A DNA stretch of 64,000 nucleotides from positions 248,001-312,000 of the forward strand of contig DYIY01000001.1 of assembly GCA_020723405.1 (NCBI GenBank), written 5' to 3'. Under the pieces are notes generated by a model. The model saw only the letters and a list, made by a program, of their open reading frames with translations, did no database searches and was not told where the DNA came from. Within the stretch, counting starts at the first letter, position 1; every line of letters begins with the position of its first letter. This DNA is from Thiobacillus denitrificans. Lineage in GTDB: Bacteria > Pseudomonadota > Gammaproteobacteria > Burkholderiales > Thiobacillaceae. The position numbers were made by a program, and so were the translations under genes. This document shows positions 26,421-34,621 of this stretch, one piece after another.

Positions 26421-26737
26421 GGCATCCGCCCCAGGTGGTATTCGAAAATGGCCTGATACAAGACCCGGTCGGCCTCCCCATCCCCACCATGGCGGAACAG
26501 ACGGGCCAGCCTTGCCGCTACGGCTTCCCGCCAGGCGGTCTCATCCGGGGCATCCTCGCCATCCGGCGGGGTGACGACGACCCAAGCCACGCCCCGGCGC
26601 AGGCAGGATGCCAGGTGGGATTCGCCAAGCACCGTGCCCTCCGGCAGGAGGACCACGCCATTGGCATCACGCAATGCCTCGCCCAGGCACATACCCGGCC
26701 TGACCTGTTCGATGGGCATTTTCACGCCGCCGGCCAT
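26417..26737 (-). CDS. Stand-alone DUF3391-like (HD-GYP N-terminal type) protein
   Basis: A 106-residue protein. Residues 8-60 (IEQVRPGMCLGEAL, VVLLPEGTVLGESHL, RGVAWVVV) match the small beta-rich domain normally fused to the N-terminus of HD-GYP phosphodiesterases. The rest is a helical tail with no HD-GYP domain. Start ATG 26737 is preferred because GAGG is about 10 bases upstream. ATG 26746 overlaps the previous stop (ATGCTGA) and is also possible. It may be a detached regulatory domain that acts with the HDOD or HD-GYP protein. Confidence 0.7.
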   Translation of the reverse strand: MAGGVKMPIEQVRPGMCLGEALRDANGVVLLPEGTVLGESHLASCLRRGVAWVVVTPPDGEDAPDETAWREAVAARLARLFRHGGDGEADRVLYQAIFEYHLGRMP

Positions 26738-26739
26738 CT

Positions 26740-27537
26740 TCAGCATACCTCGCAGGGCAACAGGGCCAGCAGTGCTCCCCGCGCGGCGGAACGCCCCCCC
26801 ATGGGGCTGTGGACAACCCGGTAGTGGCGGTCGGCAAGGACCACCCGCCCGGGTATCACTCCGCCTCCCTGAAACCAGCCGTCCATTTCACTGGCCAGTG
26901 CTGTCAGGACACTTCGTCCCAGCAGGGGGGCGCCATCCCTGGAAACCCCCATGTCCGCCGCCGAATTGGCCAACGCAATCATCCCCGTCTCGTCCACGCC
27001 CACGATGGGCCAGGGAATCAACTGGATCACCTCCTGGAGAGTTTGCAACACCGCCTCCACCTGCCGCGCCTGGCGTTCCCGCTCCGCCACCAGCACCTGC
27101 AATTCCGCGTTGGCCACTTGCAGGGCCTGGGTCAGGCGCAGATTCTCGTCGGCAATCTCCTTGCTGCGGAATGCCTCCCGGATCTGCTGGCGCAACTGAT
27201 CGTCGTCCCAGGGCTTGGTCAGGAATTTGTAAATGGCCCCCTCATTGATGGCATCGGTGATGAATTGCAGATCGGTATAACCGGACAGGACGATACGCAC
27301 CGTTTCGGGATGCGTCTTCCTCACCCGGCGCAGGAACTCCACACCACTCATGCCAGGCATACGCTGATCGGACAAGACCACATCCACGTGCTGTTCAGCC
27401 AGCAGCGACAGGGCCTTCACCGGATCATCGCAGGCCAGGATGGTGTAGCCGTCCCGACGTAGCAGACGTTGCAGGGCGGAAATGATGTTGGGTTCATCAT
27501 CCACCAGCAGCAGTGTCTGTTTGCCCGCCCCGGTCAC
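26740..27537 (-). CDS. Response regulator with coiled coil and short PAS-like tail
   Basis: A 265-residue protein. The receiver is at about 8-125 ([14 protein letters not shown]; acceptor in DVVLSDQRMPGMSG; LTKPWDDDQ), closely related to the receivers of the REC-HD-GYP protein and the C-terminus of the GGDEF-EAL protein of this operon. A coiled coil follows (about 130-175) and then a PAS-like region (QLIPWPIVGVDETGMI). There is no enzymatic output. The ATG overlaps the stop of the GGDEF-EAL gene (ATGA), so translation is coupled. Confidence 0.85.
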   Translation of the reverse strand: MTGAGKQTLLLVDDEPNIISALQRLLRRDGYTILACDDPVKALSLLAEQHVDVVLSDQRMPGMSGVEFLRRVRKTHPETVRIVLSGYTDLQFITDAINEGAIYKFLTKPWDDDQLRQQIREAFRSKEIADENLRLTQALQVANAELQVLVAERERQARQVEAVLQTLQEVIQLIPWPIVGVDETGMIALANSAADMGVSRDGAPLLGRSVLTALASEMDGWFQGGGVIPGRVVLADRHYRVVHSPMGGRSAARGALLALLPCEVC

Positions 27538-30500
27538 GCCGCACCCCTCTGGCCGGCCGGCTGGGCCGCTTCCCGATCCCGTTCGCGGGGTTTGACCACC
27601 GCTTCGTGGTAGCGGAAAGCATCCCGGATGTGGGCACGCATCAGTTCATCCTCCCAGGGCTTGATCAGGAATTTATAGATGGCCCCCTGGTTGACGGCCT
27701 GGATGATGGTATCCAGTTCCGTGAACCCCGAGAGCACAATGCGCACCGTATCCGGGTGGAGATCCTTGACCCGGCCCAGGAATTCGGTGCCACTCATTCC
27801 CGGCATGCGCTGGTCGGAGAGAATGACCTGGACGGTGTTGCGGGCCAGCAGATCAAGCCCCTCATGGGCGCTTCCCGCCGTCAGTATGCGGTACCCCTCA
27901 TTGCGCAGCATGCGCCGCAGTGCAGTCAGGATGTTGGGCTCGTCGTCCACCAGGAGCAGGGTCCGCTGTTCAGTCCCATGGATCTCCACCACAGGCAAAG
28001 CCCTGTTCTCCCGCAACATTTCGGTGAACATTTCGGCGGGTACCGGCCTGCTGAACAGGAAACCCTGCATCTGGTCGCAACCCTGCTTCCTGAGATAGGC
28101 CAATTGAGCCTCGGTTTCCACACCCTCTGCGACCACCTTGAGGCGCATCCGCTGGGCCAGTCCGATGACGGCGGCGACGATGCCTGCCGAATCCGGCTCA
28201 GTCACGATGTCGCGTACGAAGGACTGGTCGATCTTGAGGATATCGATGGGTAGGCGGCTCAGATAGGCCAGGCTGGAATAACCCGTACCGAAGTCATCCA
28301 GGGAAAGTCTCACGCCCCGTGACTTGAAACGCCCGAGCAGCCGCGTGGCCGCTTCCGGTTCCTCCATCAGCATGCTCTCGGTCAATTCCAGTTCCAGGTG
28401 CCCCAACGGTACACCAAAGCGTTCCAGGGCCTGGGCAACCGTGTCCTCGAAGTCCTCGGCGCGGAACTGGAGGGCGGAAACGTTGACCGCGACCCGGGCA
28501 TTGCCAAACCCCATGTCATGCCAGATGCGGATCTGGCGGCAGGCTGTCTCCACGACCCAGGCACCGATGGGCACGATGAGTCCGGTTTTCTCGGCCAGGG
28601 GAATGAAACGGGACGGCGGCACCGCTTCGCCGTTGCGCGCCCAGCGCAGCAAGGCTTCCGCGCCGACGATGAGGCCACTGTTCAAATCCACCTTGGGCTG
28701 GTAGTGCAGGGTGAATTCCCCCCTGTCCAAGGCCCGGCGCAAGTCCGCTTCGAGTTCCAGGATCGCCAGCGCATCCGCGTTCATGTCGGCGGTGTAGAAG
28801 CAGAATCGTCCCCGACCCCGGTCTTTGGCCCGGTACATGGCCACTTCGGCGTCCCGCATCAACTCGGCCACATCGCCACCATCATCGGGAAAAACGCTGA
28901 TGCCGATGCTGGCCCCCAGATACACCTCGTGCCCCCCCGAACACGAGAACGGGGCGGCCAACTCGGAGAGCAGGTCCCGCGCCACGTCCGCAGCCGCCTG
29001 GGATTCCTGCATGGACTCCAGCACAAGCATGAATTCATCGCCCCCCAACCGGCCCAGGGTGTCCTCCTTGCGCACCCGGGCGCCCAGCCGGTCCACTACC
29101 GCCAGCAGCAGCCCGTCGCCCGTCTTGTGGCCCAGACTGTCGTTCACGGTCTTGAAATGGTCCAGATCGATGTACAGCACGCCGATCCGCCCGCCATTGC
29201 GCCTGGCCCGCTCCAGGGCATGGGCCAGACGCAGTTGCAGCAGTGAACGGTTGGGCAGATCGGTGAGGGGGTCATGGTGGACCAGATGGTCGAGCCGCTC
29301 CTCACTGAAACGGATCTGGCTGAGGTCGGTGAACACACCCACGAAACACCGATCAAGGACGCCGTGCCCGTTGTCCACCCGGCTGATGGTCAGCCATTGG
29401 GGATAGACCTCCCCGTTCTTGCGCCGGTTCCAGATCTCCCCCTGCCAGTAACCGGTGTCTTCGATGCTTTTCCACATGGCCTGGTAAAAGGCGGGATCAT
29501 GCCGCCCGGAGCGGAGGATGTTCGGGCGCTTATGCAGGACATCGTCCTCGCCGTAGCCGGTGATCTTCGAGAACGCCTGGTTCACCGCCTGGATGTAACC
29601 GTGGACATCGGTAACCATGACTCCGTCGCGGGTGTTGTCGAACACCATGGCAGCCTGCCGCAGCTTCTCCTCGGCCCGTCGGCGCTCGGTGATGTCGAAG
29701 AATGTGGCCACCGAGCCCACGACACGGCCATCGCGGTGCATGGGATAGGACCAGTACTCCACTGGCACGGGCTGCCCATCCTTGCGCCAGAACACCTCGT
29801 CGTCGCGGTGGATCGCCTCGTCCCGAAGGTAGGCCCGGTAGATGAGGCATTCCTCCGCAGGATAGGGGCTGCCATCGGCATGGGTATGGTGGATCAGATC
29901 ATGGATCCGCCTGCCGATCAGCTCCTCGGCCCGGTCGTAGCCGAGAATGCGCAGGCAGGCCGGATTCACGAATGTGCAGGTGCCCTCGATATCCACGCCA
30001 TAGATGGCTTCCGCAGCGGAATCGAGCAGCAGCCGCGCCCGGGTCTCGCTTTCCTGAAGGGATATCCGTTCCCGGAGCAGGTCGGCCCGGTGGCAGTTGC
30101 TCTCGATGGTGGCGGGCAATTTGTGCAGATAGCCCTCGCTCTTCACCAGATAGTCATCCACCCCGAGAAACAGGGCTTCGGCTGCCACTTCCTCGCTACC
30201 CTGGCCGGTCACCAGGACGATGGGCAGTTCCACGCCCCGCTCGCTGCGCAGAATCCTGACGAGGTCCAGGGCGTTGCATCCGGGTAGCAGATAATCCAAA
30301 AGCACCACGTCGATATCCGGGGGCAGTGCGCCCCCCACGGGAAACCGATCCAGTACGCCCTGGGCTTCCGCCGCCACCTGGAGTTGGATATGGGGCGCAT
30401 GCTGGGCCAGATGGCGCCGGGTCAGGTTGGCATCGGCCGCGTTATCCTCGGCATAGAGTACCCGGATGGGGCGCGCCCGCCGGAATGCGGCGGAATGGAA

Positions 30501-30866
30501 ATGGGCCATCGCCCGGGCCAGAATTCCCGGCAGATTTTCGACGGAATACTTTCCCTTGATGAGATAGGCATCCGCCCCCGCCTTGAGGGCGGCTGACACG
30601 GCCTCCTGGTCACCCGTTCCCGTCAGGATGACCACGGCCAGGGGCAGGTTCCGGGACCGGATATGGCCCAGCACCTCCATCCCCGAACCATCCGGCAACG
30701 TCAGATCGCAAAGTACCGCATCCACCCCGGAAATGTTTTCGAGGCGCTGACGTGCAACCGTCAGATTCGTGATCACTTCCACAGCAATATCAGGCGCCAG
30801 TCGCGCCAAGGCACCACGGATGAGCTCCGCGTCGATGGGGTCGTCCTCAATGTAGAGTATTTTCAC
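27534..30866 (-). CDS. REC-REC-PAS-PAS-GGDEF-EAL-REC hybrid c-di-GMP regulator
   Basis: A 1110-residue protein. Two N-terminal receivers (about 1-120 and 140-260), two PAS domains (about 275-395 and 400-520), and GGDEF (RLGGDEFMLVL near 607, preceded by RKED as an I-site) are followed by EAL (GAEALLRW near 737; ELTESMLMEE; DDFGTGYSS) and a third receiver at the C-terminus from about 967. Both enzymatic motifs look intact, so it could make or break c-di-GMP. The GTG at 30866 is chosen because GGAGAGG lies 4 bases upstream and the receiver begins at once (VKILYIEDD). An upstream in-frame extension to 31022 overlaps the previous gene and lacks domain character. Confidence 0.92.
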   Translation of the reverse strand: MKILYIEDDPIDAELIRGALARLAPDIAVEVITNLTVARQRLENISGVDAVLCDLTLPDGSGMEVLGHIRSRNLPLAVVILTGTGDQEAVSAALKAGADAYLIKGKYSVENLPGILARAMAHFHSAAFRRARPIRVLYAEDNAADANLTRRHLAQHAPHIQLQVAAEAQGVLDRFPVGGALPPDIDVVLLDYLLPGCNALDLVRILRSERGVELPIVLVTGQGSEEVAAEALFLGVDDYLVKSEGYLHKLPATIESNCHRADLLRERISLQESETRARLLLDSAAEAIYGVDIEGTCTFVNPACLRILGYDRAEELIGRRIHDLIHHTHADGSPYPAEECLIYRAYLRDEAIHRDDEVFWRKDGQPVPVEYWSYPMHRDGRVVGSVATFFDITERRRAEEKLRQAAMVFDNTRDGVMVTDVHGYIQAVNQAFSKITGYGEDDVLHKRPNILRSGRHDPAFYQAMWKSIEDTGYWQGEIWNRRKNGEVYPQWLTISRVDNGHGVLDRCFVGVFTDLSQIRFSEERLDHLVHHDPLTDLPNRSLLQLRLAHALERARRNGGRIGVLYIDLDHFKTVNDSLGHKTGDGLLLAVVDRLGARVRKEDTLGRLGGDEFMLVLESMQESQAAADVARDLLSELAAPFSCSGGHEVYLGASIGISVFPDDGGDVAELMRDAEVAMYRAKDRGRGRFCFYTADMNADALAILELEADLRRALDRGEFTLHYQPKVDLNSGLIVGAEALLRWARNGEAVPPSRFIPLAEKTGLIVPIGAWVVETACRQIRIWHDMGFGNARVAVNVSALQFRAEDFEDTVAQALERFGVPLGHLELELTESMLMEEPEAATRLLGRFKSRGVRLSLDDFGTGYSSLAYLSRLPIDILKIDQSFVRDIVTEPDSAGIVAAVIGLAQRMRLKVVAEGVETEAQLAYLRKQGCDQMQGFLFSRPVPAEMFTEMLRENRALPVVEIHGTEQRTLLLVDDEPNILTALRRMLRNEGYRILTAGSAHEGLDLLARNTVQVILSDQRMPGMSGTEFLGRVKDLHPDTVRIVLSGFTELDTIIQAVNQGAIYKFLIKPWEDELMRAHIRDAFRYHEAVVKPRERDREAAQPAGQRGAA

Positions 30867-30973
30867 ACGCCCTCTCCGGGTGGATCGCGCTGGGTCCTGA
30901 ATACACCAGGCTTGAAGCCTCCTCAGGGTTTCCCGGATATCGGATGCACCACCGGCAAACTTGAGTGCATTTC

Positions 30974-31420
30974 TCAGACACCAGCAACCCAGGACATCCT
31001 CTCTGACCCCGGAGACGCGCATGCCCGCGACAGCACCTGATCACACATCCCGAGGCACGCCACGGCTTCCATGCATTCGGCAAAGTCCAGGGGTTTGCGC
31101 ACCAAGTTGTTCGCACCGTTCGCATAGCACGCGAGACGGTCTCGTTCCTCGTCGGAGGAGATAAGGATGACCACCGGCAACAATGCGGTGCGCGGCGTTG
31201 CGCGCAGGCGCGAGAGCACTTCCAGGCCGGGCGGGCGGGGCAGACCGCAGTCCAGCAGCGCGATCGCTGGCAACGGGGCCGCCAGCGGCAGCAGAACGTC
31301 CAGGGCCTGCGGTCCATCCCTGGCCACATGGATGGAATTGGCCAGGTGGGCCCGGCGCAAGGCGCGCAGGGTCAGCAATTCATCCTGGGTGTTGTCCTCC
31401 ACAAGCGGGATCGTACGCAT
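30974..31420 (-). CDS. Single-domain response regulator (Rcp-like)
   Basis: A 148-residue protein that is one receiver: PLVEDNTQDELLTLRALRR near 7, acceptor Asp in AIALLDCGLPRPPG near 58, and Lys in VRKPLDF near 108. The EDN...DELLTLRAL type resembles phytochrome-linked Rcp1 receivers. Start ATG 31420 is preferred over GTG 31426 because GGGGAGG is 7 bases upstream. It overlaps the end of the 704-residue kinase gene, so the pair is translationally coupled and this protein is its likely phosphate acceptor. Confidence 0.87.
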   Translation of the reverse strand: MRTIPLVEDNTQDELLTLRALRRAHLANSIHVARDGPQALDVLLPLAAPLPAIALLDCGLPRPPGLEVLSRLRATPRTALLPVVILISSDEERDRLACYANGANNLVRKPLDFAECMEAVACLGMCDQVLSRACASPGSERMSWVAGV

Positions 31421-31422
31421 GC

Positions 31423-33534
31423 TCACGCCTCCCCTTCAGCGGATACGTCCCTGCCTGCCGGGGCCAGGCTGAAACAGAACGTGGCACCCCGGCCCGGCTG
31501 AGCTGTAACGTGGATTTCACCGCCATGGCGGTGGACGATGCGGTGCACGGTGGCCAGACCGATGCCGACGCCGGGAAACTCATCCTGGCGATGCAGCCGC
31601 TGAAAGGGCTTGAACAGGCGACCGGCATGAGCCATATCGAAGCCGACACCGTTGTCGGCCACGCAAAACTTCCGCTGCCCATCCTGCTCCGTACCGTACA
31701 GATGGATCTCCGCCGGCAGCGCATCACGGGTGTACTTCCAGGCATTGGACAGCAGGTTGCGCAAGAGCGCCTCGATCATCCGCTCGTCCCCATTTGCCGT
31801 GAGGCCGGGCTCCACAAACCATGCCACCTGGCGCACGGGTTCTCCGCGCAGCAGATCCGCCAGCACCTCTTCCGCAAGAAGGGAAAGGTCCACCGCATCC
31901 CTGCGGATATCCCCCCGCGTCACGCGGGACAAGGTGAACAAACCGTCGATCAGGGTCCCCATCCTTCGTGCGGCAACGACGATCTGGGCAAGATCTTCAC
32001 GGGCTTCCCCATCCAGCCGATTGCCGAAGTCCTCCTCCAGAGCCTGGGCGAAGCCGGCCATGGCACGCAATGGCGCGCGCAGATCATGCGAAACCGCATA
32101 AGCAAAACTGTCGAGTTCGGCATTGGCTGCTTCCAACTCGGCCGTCCTGGCGCGCACCCGCGTCTCCAGATCCCGGTTTAGGGCGGCGAGTTCTGCCTCG
32201 GCGCGTTTGCGCGCAGTGATGTCCCGGGTCACCACCACGGCCAGTATCTGCTCGCCCCGGCCATTCCGCACGGGCGCCCCACTGAAGCTGAAATACCATT
32301 CCCGGCCGGTATCGCGGCGACGGCCGCGCAGTTCCAGTTCGGACAGGGTCTCGCCGCGCAGGATCCGACTGATTGGCCATTCATCCACCGGAACCGGTTG
32401 GCCATCGGGAAAGGCCAATTCGTACAGATCCGCATACAAGGCAAGGTTGGCCTTCATCGCCTCGGGAGAAGGGAAGCCGTTGATGCGCGCCTGGGCCTCA
32501 TTGATCAGAAAAAAATTCCCCTCCATGTCGGACACCACGATGCCATCCTGGATGGACTGGAATACGGCCTCAAGCTGTGCCTGTTCCCTGGATGCCTGCT
32601 CCTTTGCCTGTTTGCCCTCACTCACGTCCAGGACGACACCGATCCTGGCCGGCGCGCCCTGAAATTCCAGATCCCGGCCATGGGCTTCCACCTCCACGCA
32701 GCCGCCATCGCGGCGCATCCCGGCAAAACTGAAACGCATGGCTCGACCTTCCTTCCCTCCCCCCGGGTACAGGAACCCGATCACCCTCTCCCGGTCTTCC
32801 GGCGCGATCAACGCCATCACAGGCAAACGGTCGATCAGGGCCTGGGGCGCGGGATAACCGAAAATGTCGCAGAACCCCTGGTTCACGTAGCGAAAACGCC
32901 CCCCCTGAATGATGTACATCCCCACCAGGGACTGCTCCACCAGCGCCCGGAAACGCATGTCAGCCGCCTTGCGTTCCGCGCGGCGCAGACGTTCGTGGGT
33001 GAGGCTGAAAAGCACGCCCATGGCAAAAAACACCCCGATGGAAAACAGGGAGATGGGAGATTCCAGGGTGAAGGAAAGACGGGGAGGGATGAAAAAAAAC
33101 CAGACCAGGATCGTGGACAGAAAGGTGGCCGCCACGCCGCTCCCCAGTCCCCCGATCCAGGAACTGAGAAAGACCGCCGGAAAAAAAAGGAGCCACACGT
33201 AGGGCTTGATGAAATCCCAGAACCCCCATTGCACGCCGAAAGCGACCAGGGGCAGGAGGATGGCCAGGAACCGACGCTGGGCGGAAGTTGCATGCCGGGT
33301 TTCCGCTGGCGGCAGGTCATCCCGCTCTGGTGGCACCGCCTGCAAAGCCAGAAACAGCAGGGCCGCCGTCACGATGATGAACAGCAGCCCCTTGGCCATG
33401 GACAGCCGTAACGCAGCCTCGGCATCCGCAACATCCGCCAGCAGCCGGTCGGAAAACACGATCCATAACATGGAACACCCGGCATAACCCACCGTCATAC
33501 CGGCGATGTATCGGGACCGCTTCGTCATGGCCAT
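31423..33534 (-). CDS. Membrane PAS histidine kinase with DUF4118-like sensor region
   Basis: A 703-residue kinase from ATG 33534 (AAGGA 6 bases upstream). Six hydrophobic segments in the first 200 residues include a DUF4118/KdpD-type block (WLLFFPAVFLSSWIGGLGSG, then LVWFFFIPP). Two PAS/PAC domains follow (about 225-345 and 350-480), then an H-box of the phytochrome-kinase kind (SFAYAVSHDLRAPLRAMAGF) and HATPase (FPGVGIGLATVHRIVHRHGG). It is the first signalling gene after umuD, with a 107-base gap. An upstream in-frame extension to 33603 has no ribosome site. Confidence 0.9.
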   Translation of the reverse strand: MAMTKRSRYIAGMTVGYAGCSMLWIVFSDRLLADVADAEAALRLSMAKGLLFIIVTAALLFLALQAVPPERDDLPPAETRHATSAQRRFLAILLPLVAFGVQWGFWDFIKPYVWLLFFPAVFLSSWIGGLGSGVAATFLSTILVWFFFIPPRLSFTLESPISLFSIGVFFAMGVLFSLTHERLRRAERKAADMRFRALVEQSLVGMYIIQGGRFRYVNQGFCDIFGYPAPQALIDRLPVMALIAPEDRERVIGFLYPGGGKEGRAMRFSFAGMRRDGGCVEVEAHGRDLEFQGAPARIGVVLDVSEGKQAKEQASREQAQLEAVFQSIQDGIVVSDMEGNFFLINEAQARINGFPSPEAMKANLALYADLYELAFPDGQPVPVDEWPISRILRGETLSELELRGRRRDTGREWYFSFSGAPVRNGRGEQILAVVVTRDITARKRAEAELAALNRDLETRVRARTAELEAANAELDSFAYAVSHDLRAPLRAMAGFAQALEEDFGNRLDGEAREDLAQIVVAARRMGTLIDGLFTLSRVTRGDIRRDAVDLSLLAEEVLADLLRGEPVRQVAWFVEPGLTANGDERMIEALLRNLLSNAWKYTRDALPAEIHLYGTEQDGQRKFCVADNGVGFDMAHAGRLFKPFQRLHRQDEFPGVGIGLATVHRIVHRHGGEIHVTAQPGRGATFCFSLAPAGRDVSAEGEA

Positions 33535-33615
33535 GGAAATCCTTGCCGTCCGGCCATCATCTGCCTGCCTGACATGCATCCTCCCGCACGGTGCATTCAC
33601 CACTCCACCTTAGCC

Positions 33616-33632
33616 CCGGAAACCCCTTCCGG
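33616..33632 (-). terminator. Weak hairpin between umuD and the signalling genes
   Basis: CCGGAA (33616-33621) pairs with TTCCGG (33627-33632) around a 5-base loop, just past the umuD stop on the minus strand. No T-run follows, so it probably only attenuates, and read-through from umuD into the kinase gene is possible. Confidence 0.3.
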
Positions 33633-33641
33633 AAAGCAATC

Positions 33642-34229
33642 TCAGCGCAGCTTGCGCACCACACCCTTCACCACACCCCAGATGGTCAGCTCCTGGCCCG
33701 GCCGGGGCTCGATGGGGGGGAAGTCGGGGTTGCGCGGCAGGAGGCGCACCACGCCGCCCTCACGGTGCAGTTCCTTCACCGTCAACTCGCCGTCGATGAC
33801 CGCCAGCACGATGTCCCCGTGGCGGGGCTCCAGGGCCCGGTCCACGGCGATGACGTCACCGTCCAGAATGCCCGCGCCCACCATGGACTGGCCCTTCACC
33901 CGCACGTAGAAGGTGGCCGCCTCGTGCTCCACCAGATAGTCGTTGAGGTCCAGGCGCCCCTGGGCGTAGTCTTCGGCCGGGCTGGGAAAACCGGCGGGCA
34001 CCCGGGCGGCGAACAGAGGCAGGGCGAGAGGGGATTCCCGGGTGGGCTCCCCCAGGTATTCCACCATGCCCCAGGAACGGAAACGGGGTTCTACCGGCGC
34101 AGCGTCCGGCGGCGTGCGCAGGAAAGCCCGCACCGCCTCCACCCGGCTGGCGGGCACCCGAAGGGTCTTGCTGGGTTCGGCGCCGGGCTTGCGCCCGGCC
34201 CCGGGACGGCGTCCGCCATGGGGTGGCAT
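33642..34229 (-). CDS. umuD: UmuD-like LexA-family protein (polymerase V subunit)
   Basis: A 195-residue S24 peptidase-like protein. The N-terminal 75 residues are basic and unusual (PHGGRRPGAGRKPG). The cleavage site is Ala-Gly in VPAGFPSPAEDY, as in UmuD, followed by the catalytic Ser in VKGQSMVGAGI and Lys in LTVKELH. RecA-stimulated self-cleavage gives UmuD', which joins UmuC. It lacks the LexA winged-helix. No E. coli-type LexA box (CTG-N10-CAG) was found by eye in its leader. It lies divergently from the exonuclease gene across DnaA-box repeat copy B. Confidence 0.9.
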   Translation of the reverse strand: MPPHGGRRPGAGRKPGAEPSKTLRVPASRVEAVRAFLRTPPDAAPVEPRFRSWGMVEYLGEPTRESPLALPLFAARVPAGFPSPAEDYAQGRLDLNDYLVEHEAATFYVRVKGQSMVGAGILDGDVIAVDRALEPRHGDIVLAVIDGELTVKELHREGGVVRLLPRNPDFPPIEPRPGQELTIWGVVKGVVRKLR

Positions 34230-34313
34230 GGGGTTCTCTTGATTGTTGTGACGATATTCAAGTTATCATGGGCCAGAGGGGAAACCAAGGGGATTTTTTA
34301 CCCATTTTCATCC

Positions 34314-34594
34314 CCACTTATGCACACGGCGGGTCTTGACAGCCCCACCCCGGCAGAGTAGCCGGATGCTCCCAGGGGTTTTACGCAAGCCCATGTTTTT
34401 TAATGTGAAATCTACTGCATAAAATTTATGCCGTGGGTATAAGCTCCCGTTTCTTAAGCTTTTTTTACGGATATGCGCGAACTTTTCCACATCGTTATCC
34501 ACAGGAGTGGTGGACAACCCGGAAAGCCCCTTCCGGATGAAGTGGTTCATTCGTACTTCTGCCAAAGCACTTTAACAATCGCTGCCAGGTGGGG
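34314..34594 (+). repeat. DnaA-box repeat, copy B (281 bp)
   Basis: The same-length, same-orientation partner of 10333-10613; identity over the right-hand 145 bases is about 70% or more by eye. It has three exact fits to TTWTNCACA: TTATGCACA (34318-34326), TTTTCCACA (34483-34491) and TTATCCACA (34495-34503). It has an A/T-rich middle (34385-34430) and a GCTTTTTTTAC block. Copy B lies between the divergent umuD and exonuclease genes and ends just before the latter, so it may also hold their promoters. Confidence 0.8.
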
Positions 34595-34621
34595 ATGGCG
34601 TACACCGGGCCTCCTGTTTCC

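Noticed and set aside
33642-34229. LexA repressor
   Set aside because: The catalytic domain and Ala-Gly site fit both, but the N-terminus lacks the winged helix and reads like UmuD.
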